Shown: positions 32,592 to 40,435 of the stretch, piece after piece | Numbering within the stretch: the stretch's first letter is position 1 | How the letters are laid out: every line of letters starts with the position of its first letter | Origin: Clostridia bacterium | GTDB lineage: Bacteria; Bacillota_A; Clostridia; Christensenellales; Aristaeellaceae | Length of the DNA: 45,676 nucleotides | NCBI GenBank assembly: GCA_017481065.1 | Contig: JAFUPT010000011.1 | Coordinates: 1 to 45,676 of the forward strand | Direction: 5' to 3' | Notes under the pieces: generated by a model | What the model saw: only the letters and a program-made list of their open reading frames with translations | Told to the model about the DNA's origin: nothing | Database searches by the model: none | Translations under genes and position numbers: made by a program

Positions 32592-33347
32592 TTAGTTGAA
32601 CCTGGACAGGAACTGTATCGTGCGCTCCTGCTGGGGATTGTTGATGATATCGTTGGGGTTGCCCTGTTCCACGATCACGCCGCCATCCATGAAGATTACA
32701 TGATCGGATACATCCCGGGCGAAGGCCATTTCATGGGTGACGATCACCATGGTCATATCCTCGGCGGCGAGGTCGCGGATGACATGCAGGATTTCGCCGG
32801 TGAGCTCGGGATCGAGGGCGGAGGTGGGTTCATCGAAGAAGAGAATCTTCGGCTGCATGGCGAGCGCCCTCGCGATGGATACGCGCTGCTGCTGGCCGCC
32901 GGAGAGCTGGTAGGGATAGGCGTCCTCCTTGTCGGAGAGGCCCATCTTCTTGAGAAGCTCCCGTGCGGTGGAATACACCTCGTCCTTGCTGCGCTTCTGG
33001 ATCAGAATCGGCGCTTCGGTGATGTTCTTCAGCACCGAATAATGGGGGAAGAGGTTGAAATTCTGAAATACCAGGCCGAAGCTGGATTTGATCTTGCGGA
33101 GATCGGCGGGGGAGGCGTAAACGGATTTGCCGCCCTCATCCTTGGCGGCGTAGGAGCCGAGATAGGAAAGATCGCCGCCATCCATGGTTTCCAGCAGGGT
33201 GGCGCAGCGCAAAAGCGTGCTCTTGCCGCTGCCCGAGGGGCCGATGATGGATACCACCTGGCCCTCCTCCACGGAGAGGGAGATGTCGTTGAGAACTTGT
33301 AAATCGCCAAAGCGCTTGCGCATGTGGTTGATTTCCAGAATCTTCAT
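32592..33347 (-). CDS. Polar amino-acid ABC transporter ATPase
   Basis: The 251-residue ATPase has Walker A GPSGSGKST, Q-loop FQNFNLFPH, signature LSGGQQQR and Walker B ILFFDEPTSALDPE, typical of the GlnQ/HisP class. ATG 33347 is about ten bases after AGGAG; ATG 33356 would abut it. It is the last gene of a three-gene importer read from 34890 downwards. Confidence 0.94.
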   Translation of the reverse strand: MKILEINHMRKRFGDLQVLNDISLSVEEGQVVSIIGPSGSGKSTLLRCATLLETMDGGDLSYLGSYAAKDEGGKSVYASPADLRKIKSSFGLVFQNFNLFPHYSVLKNITEAPILIQKRSKDEVYSTARELLKKMGLSDKEDAYPYQLSGGQQQRVSIARALAMQPKILFFDEPTSALDPELTGEILHVIRDLAAEDMTMVIVTHEMAFARDVSDHVIFMDGGVIVEQGNPNDIINNPQQERTIQFLSRFN

Positions 33348-33365
33348 GGGATGCATCTCCTTTCA

Positions 33366-34013
33366 TCAGTGGTAGTAATTCAGGCGGTTTTCCACCCGGT
33401 TCATCACGAAGGCCACCAGCATGTTGAACACATAGTAGAATACGCCGGCGATGATGAAGGGCATGAAGCTGGCCTGGGAATTGGCGATCTGCTTGCCGAT
33501 GGAGAACATCTCCTGGTAGGCCACGGTGAAGGCCATGGAGGTGTCCTTGACAAGGGTGATGACTTCATTGGTCACGCTGGGCAGGATGCGCTTGATTACC
33601 TGGGGAAGGATGATGCGCATGAAGGTTTGGAACTTGCTGTAACCCAGCACGGAGGCCGCCTCATACTGGCCGGGGGACATGGATTCGATGCCGCCGCGGT
33701 AGATTTCTGCGAAGTAGGCAGCGTAATTGATGGAATAGGCGATGATGATGGGAATCAGCTTATTCCGGGCCACGCTCACGCCGAAGAGATAGAACGGGCC
33801 ATAGGTTACCGCCAGCAGCTGCAGCATCAGCGGCGTGCCGCGCAGTACGGAGATGTACACCTGGGCGATCCAGCGCAGGGGCTTGATCTTGCTCATGCGA
33901 AGGAAGGATACCAGAAGGCCCAGCGGCAGGGAAAACAGCAGCGTAAGGAAAAAGATCGCGCCGGACCTGCCGAGACCTTCGCACATCTTGAGAATCATGG
34001 CGGTAATCGTCAT
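33366..34013 (-). CDS. Polar amino-acid ABC transporter permease
   Basis: The 215-residue membrane protein has about five membrane segments and the EAA loop motif (YEAASVLGYSKFQTFMRIILPQ) of the HisMQ class. With only one permease gene present, the transporter is probably a homodimer. A hairpin (34042-34067) separates it from the binding-protein gene. Confidence 0.94.
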   Translation of the reverse strand: MTITAMILKMCEGLGRSGAIFFLTLLFSLPLGLLVSFLRMSKIKPLRWIAQVYISVLRGTPLMLQLLAVTYGPFYLFGVSVARNKLIPIIIAYSINYAAYFAEIYRGGIESMSPGQYEAASVLGYSKFQTFMRIILPQVIKRILPSVTNEVITLVKDTSMAFTVAYQEMFSIGKQIANSQASFMPFIIAGVFYYVFNMLVAFVMNRVENRLNYYH

Positions 34014-34041
34014 TCTTAATTTACCTCTCTACATAGGCACG

Positions 34042-34067
34042 GGGGTTATCGCTTGCGCCATAACCCC
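34042..34067 (-). other. Hairpin between the binding-protein and permease genes
   Basis: GGGGTTAT (34042-34049) pairs with ATAACCCC (34060-34067). On the minus strand it follows the binding-protein gene and precedes the permease, without a T-run. It may stabilise the upstream mRNA so that the receptor is made in excess. Confidence 0.55.
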
Positions 34068-34119
34068 GCGAACCATTTTTGTTGTTTTTTAGGAGGGAAG
34101 CCCCAGGTATTTTATTGCA

Positions 34120-34890
34120 TTAACCGAGCAGGCACAGTGCGCTGGTATCCAGTGCGTACTTCTCGGCGAGTGCCAGGTAGGTGCCGTCCTCAACCAGCTC
34201 CATGTAAGCGGCCTCCACCTGATCGCAGATGGCTGCATCGGCCTTGCGGAAGCAGATGCCGTAGGATTCGGCTGCGAGGGATTCCTCGAGCATTACATAT
34301 TCGTCGCCATACTCGGCGATCTTGCCGGCGGCTACGCCGATATCAATGGCGATGGCGTCGATGGAGCCGGCCATCAGCTCGGTGAAGCATACATTGTAGT
34401 TCTCAAAGCGCATCAGCTCTGCGAAGGTGGCTACCAGATCAGGCATATCTTCGGTGAGCATGATATCGGCGGAGGTGCCCAGCTGCACGCCAACGATCTT
34501 GCCTTCCAGATCTGCGATGGTGGAGATGCCGGAATCTGCCTTGGTGAGGATCATCTGGCTGTTATCAGAGTAAGCCATGGAGAGCTCATAGGCTTCCGGA
34601 TCCAGTACATCGATGGTCAGGCCGGACCAGATGCAGTCGATTTCGCCGGCGTCCAGGGTGATCAGCTTGGTATCCCAGTTGATCGGAACCAGCTCCAGGC
34701 CCCAGCCCAGCTTTTCGCAAACTGCCTGGCACATTTCGATATCGAAGCCGGTGTATTCGCCGTCATCGCCCATGTAGGTGTAGGGCGGATATTCGGCGTC
34801 GAAGCCCATCTTGAAGGTGTAGCTTTCGGCCATTGCGGCCACGGAAAGGAGCATAACAAGTGCCATCAGGATAGCGGTAATCTTTTTCAT
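34120..34890 (-). CDS. Amino-acid ABC transporter substrate-binding protein (family 3)
   Basis: The 256-residue protein has a signal peptide (MKKITAILMALVMLLSVAAM, cleavage after AMA) and the family 3 solute-binding fold (FKMGFDAEYPPYTYMGDDGEYTG, GFDIEMCQAVCEKLG). It should bind a polar amino acid outside the membrane. As with the sugar-binding protein at 11805, there is no lipobox cysteine at the cleavage site. AGGAGG precedes the ATG. The ligand is not determined; the nearby racemase gene makes a histidine-like or D-amino-acid ligand a weak possibility. Confidence 0.92.
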   Translation of the reverse strand: MKKITAILMALVMLLSVAAMAESYTFKMGFDAEYPPYTYMGDDGEYTGFDIEMCQAVCEKLGWGLELVPINWDTKLITLDAGEIDCIWSGLTIDVLDPEAYELSMAYSDNSQMILTKADSGISTIADLEGKIVGVQLGTSADIMLTEDMPDLVATFAELMRFENYNVCFTELMAGSIDAIAIDIGVAAGKIAEYGDEYVMLEESLAAESYGICFRKADAAICDQVEAAYMELVEDGTYLALAEKYALDTSALCLLG

Positions 34891-34965
34891 TTTGGAATTC
34901 CTCCTGCGTGTTTCGCGGGCCGGAGAATCAAATTGGCGGCTCGCTTGATGTGATGATAGTTTACC

Positions 34966-34994
34966 ACTTTAGCATGATAAACTACCAGCAAGAA
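34966..34994 (-). promoter_or_regulatory. Promoter of the amino-acid transporter operon
   Basis: On the minus strand TTCTTG (34994-34989), 17 bases, TAAAGT (34971-34966) with TGC before the -10 box. Confidence 0.5.
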
Positions 34995-35143
34995 TTGGTA
35001 TATTTTATATTAAATACATGTAAATGAAAAATGGTTGTCTGCATACATTAAATTTTCAGGATTTACATGAAATTATGGAAAGGAGCTGCCAAGTTAATGT
35101 AGGAGAACTATAATGTAGGCATCAAATGTGGGGGTGAATCTTT

Positions 35144-36517
35144 GTGAAGAGGGCAAGGCAAAGCTACGAGCTGGATATGGTTCATGGCAAACTGATTCCC
35201 AGTATGGCGCGTTTTGCGCTGCCGCTGATGATCACCAGCATTTTGCAGCTGCTCTACAATGCCGCGGATGTGATTGTGGTGGGCAAGTTTGCCGGCAGCG
35301 AGCATCTGGCCGCCGTGGGTTCCACGGGCGCGCTGATCAACCTGATTGTGAATGTGTTCCTTGGCCTTTCCATCGGCACGAACGTGATCGCCGCCCGGGA
35401 TTACGGCGCGCAGGACCGGGAGGGCATGCGCAGGACGGTGCATACCTCCATCGCCATCAGCCTGGTGGGCGGCGTGGTGCTGGGCATTTTCGGCTTCGTG
35501 TTCGGCGGAACCTTCTTAAAGTGGATGGATTCCCCGCCGGAAGTGCTGCCCCTGGCCACCGTATATATCAAGATTTACTTCGCGGGCATGCCCTTCAACA
35601 TGCTCTATAACTTCGGCGCGGCAGTGCTGCGCGCCGTCGGCGATACCAAGCGCCCGCTCTACTTCCTTACGGTGGCGGGCATCGTGAACGTGGTGCTGAA
35701 CCTGGTGTTTGTCATCGTGTTCCACATGGGTGTGGCGGGCGTTGCGCTGGCTACCATCATCTCCCAGGCGATTTCGGCGGTTCTCGTGGTGATCTGCCTG
35801 GTTCACAGCGGCGGCTATGTGCACCTGGATATCCGCCATCTGCGCATCGACCGGGAAAAGCTCGCCGCCATGGCCCGCGTGGGCCTGCCTGCCGGCCTGC
35901 AGGGCGCGCTCTTTTCCATTTCCAATGTGCTGATTCAGTCCACGGTGAATTCCTACGGCGCGATCGTGGTGGCGGGCAATTCCGCTGCTCAGAACATCGA
36001 GGGCTTTATCTATGCATCCATGAACGCCTTCTACCAGGCGGCCATCACCTTCGTGAGCACCAACATCGGTGCGGGCATGCACAGCCGCATCCGCAAATCC
36101 ATGGGGGCCGCGCTCTTGCTGGTATTGGCGGTGGGCGTGGGTATGGGCCTGCTGGTTTCTCTGCTGATGAAGCCGCTGCTGGGCATTTATTCGGATGAAG
36201 CGGCGGTAATCGAGGCGGGCATCGTGCGCCTGCGCATCTTCGGAATCACCTATTTCCTGTGCGGCTTGATGGATGTGCTCTGCGGCGTGCTGCGCGGCAT
36301 GGGCCAGTCTGTGGTGCCGATGATCGTATCCATCCTCGGCGTATGCGCCTTCCGGATTTTCTGGATTTATGTGGTGCTGCCCATCTTCCCGGGCCGGGAA
36401 GTGCTGTACATGTCCTATCCGGTATCCTGGATTCTCACCGGCGGCGTGCACCTGATCTGCTGCTTCGTGCAGATGCGAAAATTCCCGGTTGATCCCGCGA
36501 AGGAGGCGCTGATATGA
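35144..36517 (+). CDS. MATE-family multidrug efflux transporter
   Basis: The 457-residue integral membrane protein has about 12 membrane segments and MATE features: KLIPSMARFALPLMITSILQLLYNAAD at the start, VGSTGALINL, and NFGAAVLRAVGDTKRP. It would export drugs or metabolites with a cation gradient. The start is GTG 35144 with GGGGGTGA upstream. The stop overlaps the next gene (ATGA). A TATAAT at 35109 suggests its own promoter, although no clear -35 is seen. Confidence 0.93.
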   Translation: MKRARQSYELDMVHGKLIPSMARFALPLMITSILQLLYNAADVIVVGKFAGSEHLAAVGSTGALINLIVNVFLGLSIGTNVIAARDYGAQDREGMRRTVHTSIAISLVGGVVLGIFGFVFGGTFLKWMDSPPEVLPLATVYIKIYFAGMPFNMLYNFGAAVLRAVGDTKRPLYFLTVAGIVNVVLNLVFVIVFHMGVAGVALATIISQAISAVLVVICLVHSGGYVHLDIRHLRIDREKLAAMARVGLPAGLQGALFSISNVLIQSTVNSYGAIVVAGNSAAQNIEGFIYASMNAFYQAAITFVSTNIGAGMHSRIRKSMGAALLLVLAVGVGMGLLVSLLMKPLLGIYSDEAAVIEAGIVRLRIFGITYFLCGLMDVLCGVLRGMGQSVVPMIVSILGVCAFRIFWIYVVLPIFPGREVLYMSYPVSWILTGGVHLICCFVQMRKFPVDPAKEALI

Positions 36518-37002
36518 AGATTGGCAGTGTGATTTCCGCGATGATCGCCTACCTGCGCGGCAACCGCCACGAGGTGGAGCACATGCTGAAGGTGTACGGC
36601 TACGCCAAGGCCATCGGCGAGCTGGAGGGGTTGGATGTGCGCACCCAGGAGATTCTTGAGGTCGCCGCCGTGGTGCACGATATCGGCATTCCGCGGGCCA
36701 TTGAAAAGTACGGCAATGACGCCGGCCCCTACCAGGAGGAGCTGGGCCCCGCCGAGGCGAAGAAGCTGCTGGGCGAATTGGGTTATGATGAAGAATTGGT
36801 GGACAGGGTGTGCGCACTCGTCGGCCGCCATCACACCTACACGAATGTGGACGGCATGGACTGCCGCATCCTGCTGGAGGCGGATTACCTTGTAAATGCC
36901 AGCCACAACAAGCACGCCCCGGAGGCCATTTCCGCCGCGAAGGGGGCCTTCTTCCGTACGGAGACGGGGATGCGCTTTTTGAAGGAGAATTTTGGGGTGT
37001 GA
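36514..37002 (+). CDS. HD-domain phosphohydrolase-like protein
   Basis: The 162-residue protein has an HD metal-binding pattern: His19 (NRHEVEHMLKVYGYA), His55-Asp56 (VVHDIG) and a later RHHTY and EADYLVNA. It is likely a small metal-dependent phosphohydrolase acting on a nucleotide or phosphoester. It overlaps the MATE gene by four bases, so the two are translationally coupled. The substrate and the link to the exporter are unknown. Confidence 0.88.
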   Translation: MKIGSVISAMIAYLRGNRHEVEHMLKVYGYAKAIGELEGLDVRTQEILEVAAVVHDIGIPRAIEKYGNDAGPYQEELGPAEAKKLLGELGYDEELVDRVCALVGRHHTYTNVDGMDCRILLEADYLVNASHNKHAPEAISAAKGAFFRTETGMRFLKENFGV

Positions 37003-37039
37003 GATGAGGGCCAAAGGGACGCTGTCCTCTGGACTCCCG

Positions 37040-37106
37040 GCAGGGGGAATGATTCCCCCTGCACCCCTCGGTAATAAAAAATGACCCCGGAGCGGGGTCA
37101 TTTTTT
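37040..37106 (+). terminator. Hairpin and terminator after the HD-domain gene
   Basis: GCAGGGGGAAT/ATTCCCCCTGC (37040-37062) is followed by a symmetrical terminator (37076-37106): six A, TGACCCC, loop GGAGC, GGGGTCA, six T. Confidence 0.82.
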
Positions 37107-37192
37107 GTTGGAGAATTGTTCTTCTTGCAAATCGTGCCGGACAGCGGCGCGATTTGTATTTCTGCCGGGGTCCAGGAGGCGGCCCGCCCCCT

Positions 37193-37220
37193 GGCGGATT
37201 CTTAAGGCGGAGCCTTAAGC
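37193..37220. repeat. Dispersed intergenic repeat, copy 3
   Basis: Matches 24372-24399 over 28 bases, and the preceding GGGGTCCAGGAGGCGGC and CCCCCTGG resemble 93-120. It lies just before the convergent end of the small CxxC gene. Confidence 0.75.
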
Positions 37221-37232
37221 GTTTTCTCCGTT

Positions 37233-37472
37233 TTAATCCAGATATTCGTCGATCTCGCTTCGGCCCGGGCGCACGGGAATTTCCTTTTCACCGAAGATTG
37301 CCTCCAGGAATGCGGGATCATAGGCCAGCTTTTTCAGGTTTTCCCGGCTGACCACGGAATTTGTGCCGAGGCAGGCCTTGCAGCGGTAATTGCATTCCGG
37401 GCACACGCAGCCCAGCTCCAAACTCTCGGATTGGTTCATATAGGTGCCGCACTCATGGCAGCTGCATCTCAT
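37233..37472 (-). CDS. Small CxxC zinc-ribbon-like protein
   Basis: The 79-residue protein has four CxxC-like pairs in its first half (CSCHECG, CVCPEC, CKAC) and an acidic C-terminus (RSEIDEYLD). The Cys pattern suggests zinc binding. GGAGATG lies upstream. It follows the L-serine dehydratase gene after 13 bases and may be co-transcribed. I do not recognise a function. Confidence 0.75.
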   Translation of the reverse strand: MRCSCHECGTYMNQSESLELGCVCPECNYRCKACLGTNSVVSRENLKKLAYDPAFLEAIFGEKEIPVRPGRSEIDEYLD

Positions 37473-37485
37473 TTCAATTCATCTC

Positions 37486-38688
37486 CTATTTATAGAGCTT
37501 GGCCAGGCCGCCCTCTGCGGTTTCGCGGTAGATGTGGTTCAGGTCCCGGCCGGTTTCATACATGGTTTCCACCACCATATCGAAGGATATTTTCCGGGTG
37601 GAGGTTAAAAAGCTGGCGATGCGCACGGCGTTGATGGCGCGCATGGCGGCCACGGCGTTGCGCTCGATGCAGGGAATCTGCACCAGGCCGCCGATGGGAT
37701 CGCAGGTGAGGCCGAGGTGATGCTCGAGGGCAACTTCCGCAGCGTATTCGATCTGATCGATGCCCATTTCAAAGAGCTCGCCCAGCGCGGCGGAGGCCAT
37801 GGAGCAGGCGGTGCCGATCTCGGCCTGGCAGCCGCATTCCGCGCCGCTGATGCTGGCGTTTCGCTTGACAAGGTTGCCGATCAATCCGGCAACCGCCAGT
37901 GCGCGCAGCACCGCCCGGTCGCCCAGGTTCTTTTCATCCTGCATGTATTTCAGCACCGCCGGAACCACGCCGCAGGCCCCGCATGTGGGCGCGGTGACGA
38001 TGGTGCCGCCGCCGGCGTTCTGCTCGCTCACGGCGAAGGCATAGGCGCACACGATGCGGTTTTCCCGGGTTTCCGGGCGCTCATCGATGTGGCGCTGGTT
38101 GTAGAGGAACTGGGCCTTGCGCTCCACATGCAGCCCGCCGGGCAGCACGCCCCGGTGGGTGAGCCCCTCGGTGATGGCGGAGCACATCTGCGTCCAGACC
38201 TTGAAGAGGAAATCCCAGATTTCCCTGCCCTCGAAGCGCTCCACATATTCGCTCAGGCGGATGTTGTGGTCCATGCAGTATTCCGCGATTTCCCCGAAGC
38301 TGGAGTGAGGATAGATATCCTGCTCCTCCGCAGGCTTCTCCCGGCCCTCAATGCGGATATCCCCGCCGCCGATGGAGAGCACGCGCATGTTGCCGAGCAA
38401 ATTTCCTTCGCCATCGAATGCGGAGAGATCCATGGTGTTGGGATGGGGCAGGTTCTGCGCCTCCGCATCGAAGCGCACATCGCAGGGAACGGGGGAGAAG
38501 CTCTCCACGATCACCCGGTCCGTGCCGTGGCCCGCGCCGGTCTTGGCCAGCGAGCCATAGAGCGCCGCCCGGAAGGATGCCGCCTCCGGATGCTCGGCCT
38601 TGAAGATCAGGCAGGCGCGCTCCGGCCCCATGGTGTGGGAGCTGGAGGGCCCCTTGCCGCTCTTAAACATATCGCGGATGGATTTCAT
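37486..38688 (-). CDS. sdaA: L-serine ammonia-lyase, iron-sulfur-dependent, single chain
   Basis: The 400-residue protein fuses the beta-type N-terminal domain (GPSSSHTMGP near residue 13) to the alpha-type catalytic domain. Likely 4Fe-4S cysteines are in APTCGACGVVP, SGAECGCQAEIG and CDPIGGLVQIPCIERN. It converts L-serine to pyruvate and ammonia. Its start overlaps the stop of the Nudix gene upstream by four bases. Single-chain enzymes of this length are common in Bacillota and some Proteobacteria, whereas B. subtilis uses two chains. Confidence 0.95.
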   Translation of the reverse strand: MKSIRDMFKSGKGPSSSHTMGPERACLIFKAEHPEAASFRAALYGSLAKTGAGHGTDRVIVESFSPVPCDVRFDAEAQNLPHPNTMDLSAFDGEGNLLGNMRVLSIGGGDIRIEGREKPAEEQDIYPHSSFGEIAEYCMDHNIRLSEYVERFEGREIWDFLFKVWTQMCSAITEGLTHRGVLPGGLHVERKAQFLYNQRHIDERPETRENRIVCAYAFAVSEQNAGGGTIVTAPTCGACGVVPAVLKYMQDEKNLGDRAVLRALAVAGLIGNLVKRNASISGAECGCQAEIGTACSMASAALGELFEMGIDQIEYAAEVALEHHLGLTCDPIGGLVQIPCIERNAVAAMRAINAVRIASFLTSTRKISFDMVVETMYETGRDLNHIYRETAEGGLAKLYK

Positions 38689-39155
38689 CGGTCAATTTCC
38701 TTTCCGTTCAGTACGGCGCGGGCGAGGCTTTCGCCCTTGTATTCCAGGCGCAGGCGGAAGAAGGGGGCGTCCTGCTTGAGGAGATTCAGGAAAATCCTGT
38801 CTCCCTCCCACTGGGGCAGGGAGAGGAGGGAATCGATGCCGATCCATTCCAGGTTTCCCTCATCGCATTCGATCAATTCGCCGGTAAAGCCGGTGGCGGT
38901 GAAGAGGTGCATCACTTCATCCTCCCATTTATCGGACACGAAATCGATCACGGCGCGGTAGCGGTATTCGGTGAGGGTGAGGCCGGTTTCCTCCTTCACC
39001 TCCCGCAGCAAGCATTGCTCCGGCGTTTCGCCCGGTTCGATGCCGCCGCCGATGCCGATCCATTTATCCTGGTTGGCGTCGTTTTTCTTCTTGACCCGGT
39101 GCAGCATCAGGTACTGCCCGTCCCTTTCAATGTAACACAGCGTGGTTGCTCTCAT
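38685..39155 (-). CDS. Nudix hydrolase, MutT-like (8-oxo-dGTPase type)
   Basis: The 156-residue protein has a complete Nudix box (GIEPGETPEQ, then REVKEETGL) and begins MRATTLCYIERDGQYLMLHR, which is typical of MutT/8-oxo-dGTP diphosphatases. ATG 39155 is chosen because a GGGTGAT lies just upstream; an in-frame start 11 codons earlier would run into the terminator region. It is translationally coupled to the L-serine dehydratase gene. Confidence 0.9.
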   Translation of the reverse strand: MRATTLCYIERDGQYLMLHRVKKKNDANQDKWIGIGGGIEPGETPEQCLLREVKEETGLTLTEYRYRAVIDFVSDKWEDEVMHLFTATGFTGELIECDEGNLEWIGIDSLLSLPQWEGDRIFLNLLKQDAPFFRLRLEYKGESLARAVLNGKEIDR

Positions 39156-39173
39156 GCATATCACCCATATTGG

Positions 39174-39207
39174 AAAACCGCCGCCCACCTTGATCGATGA
39201 GCGGCGG
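39174..39207 (-). terminator. Terminator of the third DUF4432 gene
   Basis: CCGCCGC (39178-39184) pairs with GCGGCGG (39201-39207); on the minus strand it is followed by TTTTCC. It separates the DUF4432 gene from the Nudix gene. Confidence 0.6.
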
Positions 39208-39221
39208 ATATTGGCTTGGAA

Positions 39222-40277
39222 TTATTCCTTGTGCGCGATGGCCTTGTAATGCTCGATCACGGCTGCATCCTCGGTAATTTCGATGGATACATTGTATTCG
39301 CGGCTCTCGCCGGGCTCCAGATAGGTCAGCAGGCCTTCCTCGCGGGCGTCGGCGCGGTTCTTCACGCCGCTGGTGGTGGGCTCGAGGCCCAGGGCATATT
39401 CGCCTGCGCGCATGCACTTCCACTCGCACATGAAGGGCAGCACTTCCTTATCGAAGCGGATGATGGCGGCGATGCCCAGCTGCTCGTTGTGCAGCATGGC
39501 AAAGGCCTCGCCCTCCTCGGGCTGCTCGGTGTGGAAGTAGCACTGCTCATCGCGGCCCACGCCGGGGGCTTCCATCACATTGTAGATATCCTTGGCGGAA
39601 GCGGCGAAATCATCGCGGGGGGTCACCTTGGTGGCGCTGAGGTAAATCTTCGCGCCGTCATCCAGCATGGGATAGCCAAAGTTGATGTGGTAGATCAGCA
39701 TCACGGGCTGCTGGGCAAAGCTCTGGTTGGTGACAACATCGCGGATGCGCACCTTATCGCACTCGGTTTCCAGCACGATATTGCGCTCCAGCAGCATATC
39801 GGTATCAAATACCTGCGCCTCCTGCACCTGGCCGCTCACGCAGAGCACGCGGTCATCGCCCTCATAGCATGCCTTTGCGCACACCTGCTTGGCGGGGATA
39901 TTGCAGTAGGGACCGTGCAGGCCGAGGTCCTGGTCTCCGTCCATGCCGGCGCCGCCGGCATGGGTGATGCCGCAGGTGGTGAGCAGGCCGCCGTTGAACT
40001 GCTTCAGGAAGCCGGCTGCGCCGTCCTTCTGGAACAGATAGGGGGAGCGGATGCCCACCTTGTTGTTCAGGCCGATGTTGACGCCCTTGTAGGTGAGGCA
40101 GGAGATATCCAGGCCGCGGTCGGCCAGCAGGGTCATCTCAATATTTTTGCCGTTCTTCAAATCCAGGGCGCGCAGGCCGCGGGAGGGGCCATCGTTGTAC
40201 AGATAATCCTTGATGCCGCAGAGCGCATCGATATTGTTGCATTTCTTGCGAAGTTCAAACTCCTGGGATCTTTTCAT
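39222..40277 (-). CDS. DUF4432 family (aldose 1-epimerase-like) protein, paralog 3
   Basis: The 351-residue protein shares the DUF4432 pattern with those at 6427 and 19479: LLADRGLDIS, GGLLTTCGITHAGG, LGLHGP and LIYHINFGYPML. It is more divergent: the C-terminal EPGN of the others reads EPTTSGVKNR, and LPGRG reads LADRG. It lies outside the sugar cluster with its own consensus promoter, so it probably serves another sugar. GGAGG precedes the ATG. Confidence 0.87.
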   Translation of the reverse strand: MKRSQEFELRKKCNNIDALCGIKDYLYNDGPSRGLRALDLKNGKNIEMTLLADRGLDISCLTYKGVNIGLNNKVGIRSPYLFQKDGAAGFLKQFNGGLLTTCGITHAGGAGMDGDQDLGLHGPYCNIPAKQVCAKACYEGDDRVLCVSGQVQEAQVFDTDMLLERNIVLETECDKVRIRDVVTNQSFAQQPVMLIYHINFGYPMLDDGAKIYLSATKVTPRDDFAASAKDIYNVMEAPGVGRDEQCYFHTEQPEEGEAFAMLHNEQLGIAAIIRFDKEVLPFMCEWKCMRAGEYALGLEPTTSGVKNRADAREEGLLTYLEPGESREYNVSIEITEDAAVIEHYKAIAHKE

Positions 40278-40324
40278 TTTTATTCCTCCAATAAAGCGCT
40301 CGACGGCGCAATCATTCCAAATAT

Positions 40325-40353
40325 ATTATAGAAGAAATTGCAGGCACTGTCAA
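40325..40353 (-). promoter_or_regulatory. Consensus promoter of the third DUF4432 gene
   Basis: On the minus strand TTGACA (40353-40348), 17 bases, TATAAT (40330-40325): a perfect sigma-A consensus. Confidence 0.88.
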
Positions 40354-40374
40354 TTCAAAAATTAACAATGCGGC

Positions 40375-40403
40375 TTGAAAACCTGCGCCCATGCCGCTAT
40401 AAT
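40375..40403 (+). promoter_or_regulatory. Promoter of the M18 aminopeptidase gene
   Basis: TTGAAA (40375-40380), 17 bases, TATAAT (40398-40403). The start codon follows 33 bases later, with TTGGAGG in between. Confidence 0.85.
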
Positions 40404-40435
40404 AGTAGAAAAGAATTTATTGGAGGAAAACATCC

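Noticed and set aside
35047..35063. A CodY-like box (AATTTTCAGGATTTA) near the amino-acid transporter
   Set aside because: Only about 11 of 15 positions fit, and it lies upstream of the predicted promoter in an AT-rich stretch where chance matches are likely.
35067..35102. A possible 11-codon leader peptide before the MATE gene
   Set aside because: It has no ribosome binding site and no run of regulatory codons or attenuator hairpin.
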